From Chloroflexota bacterium (lineage in GTDB: Bacteria; Chloroflexota; Dehalococcoidia; Lucifugimonadales; Lucifugimonadaceae), in the NCBI GenBank assembly GCA_030831265.1, contig JAURLM010000286.1:1-6239 (forward strand): DNA of 6,239 nucleotides, in the 5' to 3' direction. Positions 4,965 to 6,239 of this stretch are shown piece by piece (the first letter of the stretch is position 1; every line of letters starts with the position of its first letter). The position numbers were made by a program, and so were the translations under genes. The notes under the pieces are model-generated. The model did not search any database, was not told where the DNA came from, and saw only the letters and a list, made by a program, of their open reading frames with translations.

Positions 4965-6239
4965 CGCATCCTCGCGGACGGACGCCCAAGCTGCCGCGGC
5001 AATGGCACAGGGGAAAAATCCTCTGTGCGGATCATCCAGTCGGCCAGTTTCAACCGCAGTTCAGATATGACTCCTGCGTGTTCGGGCAGGTGAGCGACAT
5101 TGTGTAGTTCCCACGGGTCGTTTTGCAGGTCGTAGAGTTCGTCAACGTCACCGGGTCCACCATCAGAGCCTGAGGTGCCGTTCGCTCCGGCCGCCATCGG
5201 ATCATGCACGTACTTCCAGCGCTCTGTCCGTACCATCTTGCGCCGTCCTTCCGCCTCACGTGCCCACAGCGACTCAATGATCGTGGCGTAACCCCACGGC
5301 TGCGGCAGGGTTTCCAGCATGCGCATGGTGAACGGTGGCCCGCCAGTACCGTACTCGGAGAAAGCTGCGTCCTGTGCCGGGGAGTCGGTCACATGCGGCA
5401 GCGGCGCCCCCTGCATTCTTCGCTCAACCACCCTGCGCAACCGGTTGTCGTCCCGCCAGATGTCATTCGGGTCGAAATGCTCCTCCGGCTCGTCACCCGA
5501 CGCACCGGGCAGATCATCGGAAGCATCAAAATTCGCCAGCCCTTGCAACTTCAACAACGTGGGAAGCACGTCTATAGTGCTCACCGGCGAAGACTCCACC
5601 ACGCCCTGCGGAACACCTCCGCCGGGCCACGAAACTATTAACGGCACTCGCACCAGGCAGTCATAGAACACGCCACCTTTCACTGCCATGCCGTGCTCGC
5701 CCATGAAGTCACCGTGGTCAGCGGTGAAGACGATCACCGTGTTGTCCCGCAGCCCCAGCGATTCCAGTTTCGCCATGATGCGGCCAATCGAATCATCTAC
5801 AAATCGCGTCATCGCCTGGTATGTGGCGATAACACCGCGTCGATGCTCCTCGGTGTCATCGTCCTGTCGCATCATTGCCGCCAGCACCCGGTTGCGTTCA
5901 GGTGCTGTGCCATTGGTGAACTCGTCATCTCGTTGTGGCGGCAGTTTTACATCAGCGGGCGGGAACATATCGGCGTACCGGCGAGGAACCTCAAACGGCT
6001 CATGAGGGTCAGGGAATGATGTCCACAGGGCAAACGGTTTATCTTCGCCGTGCTGCCAGTCACCGGCTGCATACTGCTCAAGAAACGCCTCGGTCTGCGT
6101 GGCAATGACCGCACTTCCATAGTGCTCCTCGGGATGATCTGTGACCGCGTATGCGATGCGTGGGCTTTGTGCTTTATCGCGTAGCGTCACGCGGTCTGCG
6201 TGTGCCGCGTCTATGTCGCGTACCGGTACAACCCATTCC
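4961..6239 (-). CDS. Sulfatase (arylsulfatase/choline-sulfatase type), C-terminal part; N-terminus beyond right edge
   Basis: The frame is open from the right edge to TAG at 4963-4961, giving 425 residues; the GTG at 6190 is internal. Numbering is from that GTG. Visible alkaline-phosphatase-superfamily motifs are KPFALWTSFPDPHEPF (51-66), YQAMTRFVDDSIGRIM (124-139), the metal-binding TADHGDFMGEHG (156-167), Lys171 in KGGVFYD and RVPLIVSWPG (181-190). The C-terminal sulfatase signature, RTERWKYVHDP to ELYDLQNDPWELHNV, follows at 321-365. Sulfatases hydrolyse sulfate esters with a formylglycine made from Cys or Ser in a CxPSR-type motif. That site and the first metal ligands must lie in the roughly 80-120 residues outside the window, so activity and any signal peptide cannot be judged. 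An Ala/Gly/Ser-rich insertion (about 331-347) interrupts the C-terminal signature. Substrate class is not assignable here. Confidence 0.92.
   Translation of the reverse strand, partial: EWVVPVRDIDAAHADRVTLRDKAQSPRIAYAVTDHPEEHYGSAVIATQTEAFLEQYAAGDWQHGEDKPFALWTSFPDPHEPFEVPRRYADMFPPADVKLPPQRDDEFTNGTAPERNRVLAAMMRQDDDTEEHRRGVIATYQAMTRFVDDSIGRIMAKLESLGLRDNTVIVFTADHGDFMGEHGMAVKGGVFYDCLVRVPLIVSWPGGGVPQGVVESSPVSTIDVLPTLLKLQGLANFDASDDLPGASGDEPEEHFDPNDIWRDDNRLRRVVERRMQGAPLPHVTDSPAQDAAFSEYGTGGPPFTMRMLETLPQPWGYATIIESLWAREAEGRRKMVRTERWKYVHDPMAAGANGTSGSDGGPGDVDELYDLQNDPWELHNVAHLPEHAGVISELRLKLADWMIRTEDFSPVPLPRQLGRPSARMR
5005..5028 (+). other. Stem-loop 40 nt downstream of the parA stop, inside the sulfatase gene
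   Basis: GCACAGGGGA (5005-5014), an AAAA loop and TCCTCTGTGC (5019-5028) form a 10-bp stem. In plus-strand RNA the only imperfection is one G-U wobble (5011/5022). In minus-strand RNA the same position is an A-C mismatch, so the hairpin is better suited to the parA transcript. It could mark the 3' end of the parA mRNA, but no U-tract follows. Confidence 0.45.

Noticed and set aside
5204..5641. Plus-strand open frame of 145 codons antisense to the sulfatase
   Set aside because: Opposite a strongly supported sulfatase; Arg/His-rich shadow translation with no motif.
1562..6239. A mobile or defence island
   Set aside because: No transposase, integrase, nuclease, toxin or terminal repeats are seen; the genes look like ordinary metabolic and partition-type chromosomal genes.

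Overview
The window looks like bacterial chromosome of moderately high GC. Gene content (type III pantothenate kinase followed by coaBC, a sulfatase, xylose-isomerase-like TIM barrels, a RidA-family protein and an orphan ParA-type ATPase) would suit an environmental Chloroflexota-type genome such as the Dehalococcoidia/SAR202 group. That placement is inferred from gene mix and protein style only; there is no rRNA or other phylogenetic marker here. No tRNA, rRNA, CRISPR array, insertion sequence or phage gene is visible.

Layout. (1) Positions 1-1456, plus strand: the 3' end of coaX (type III pantothenate kinase), then a complete coaBC (phosphopantothenoylcysteine synthetase/decarboxylase). Together these supply CoA biosynthesis steps 1, 2 and 3. 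(2) Positions 1484-1516: a strong inverted repeat between two convergent transcripts, a probable shared terminator. (3) Positions 1562-3967, minus strand: a compact three-gene operon, transcribed from 3967 down to 1562. It holds two tandem paralogous sugar-phosphate isomerase/epimerase-like TIM barrels (2-nt gap between them) and then a RidA/YjgF-family protein. The substrate is unknown. The pairing suggests a small catabolic route for a sugar or sugar acid with an enamine/imine-type side product. (4) Positions 3968-4115: a divergent promoter-type gap of about 150 bp with no convincing promoter boxes. (5) Positions 4116-4964, plus strand: a ParA/MinD-like deviant-Walker ATPase with no ParB beside it. 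(6) Positions 4961-6239, minus strand: the C-terminal 425 residues of an arylsulfatase-type sulfatase, whose N-terminus (with the formylglycine site) lies beyond the right edge. The stop codons of parA and the sulfatase gene overlap within 4 bp, so no intergenic terminator is possible there, and hairpins lie within coding sequence on both sides of the junction.

The most interesting points are: the paralog pair in which the second copy has lost a predicted metal-ligand histidine; the RidA-like protein that keeps the two key residues of RidA deaminases inside an enlarged fold; the serine replacing the usual active-site cysteine in CoaC; and the orphan ParA with an altered Walker A' motif in a tail-to-tail overlap with a sulfatase. 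I see no clearly new multi-gene defence or mobile system.
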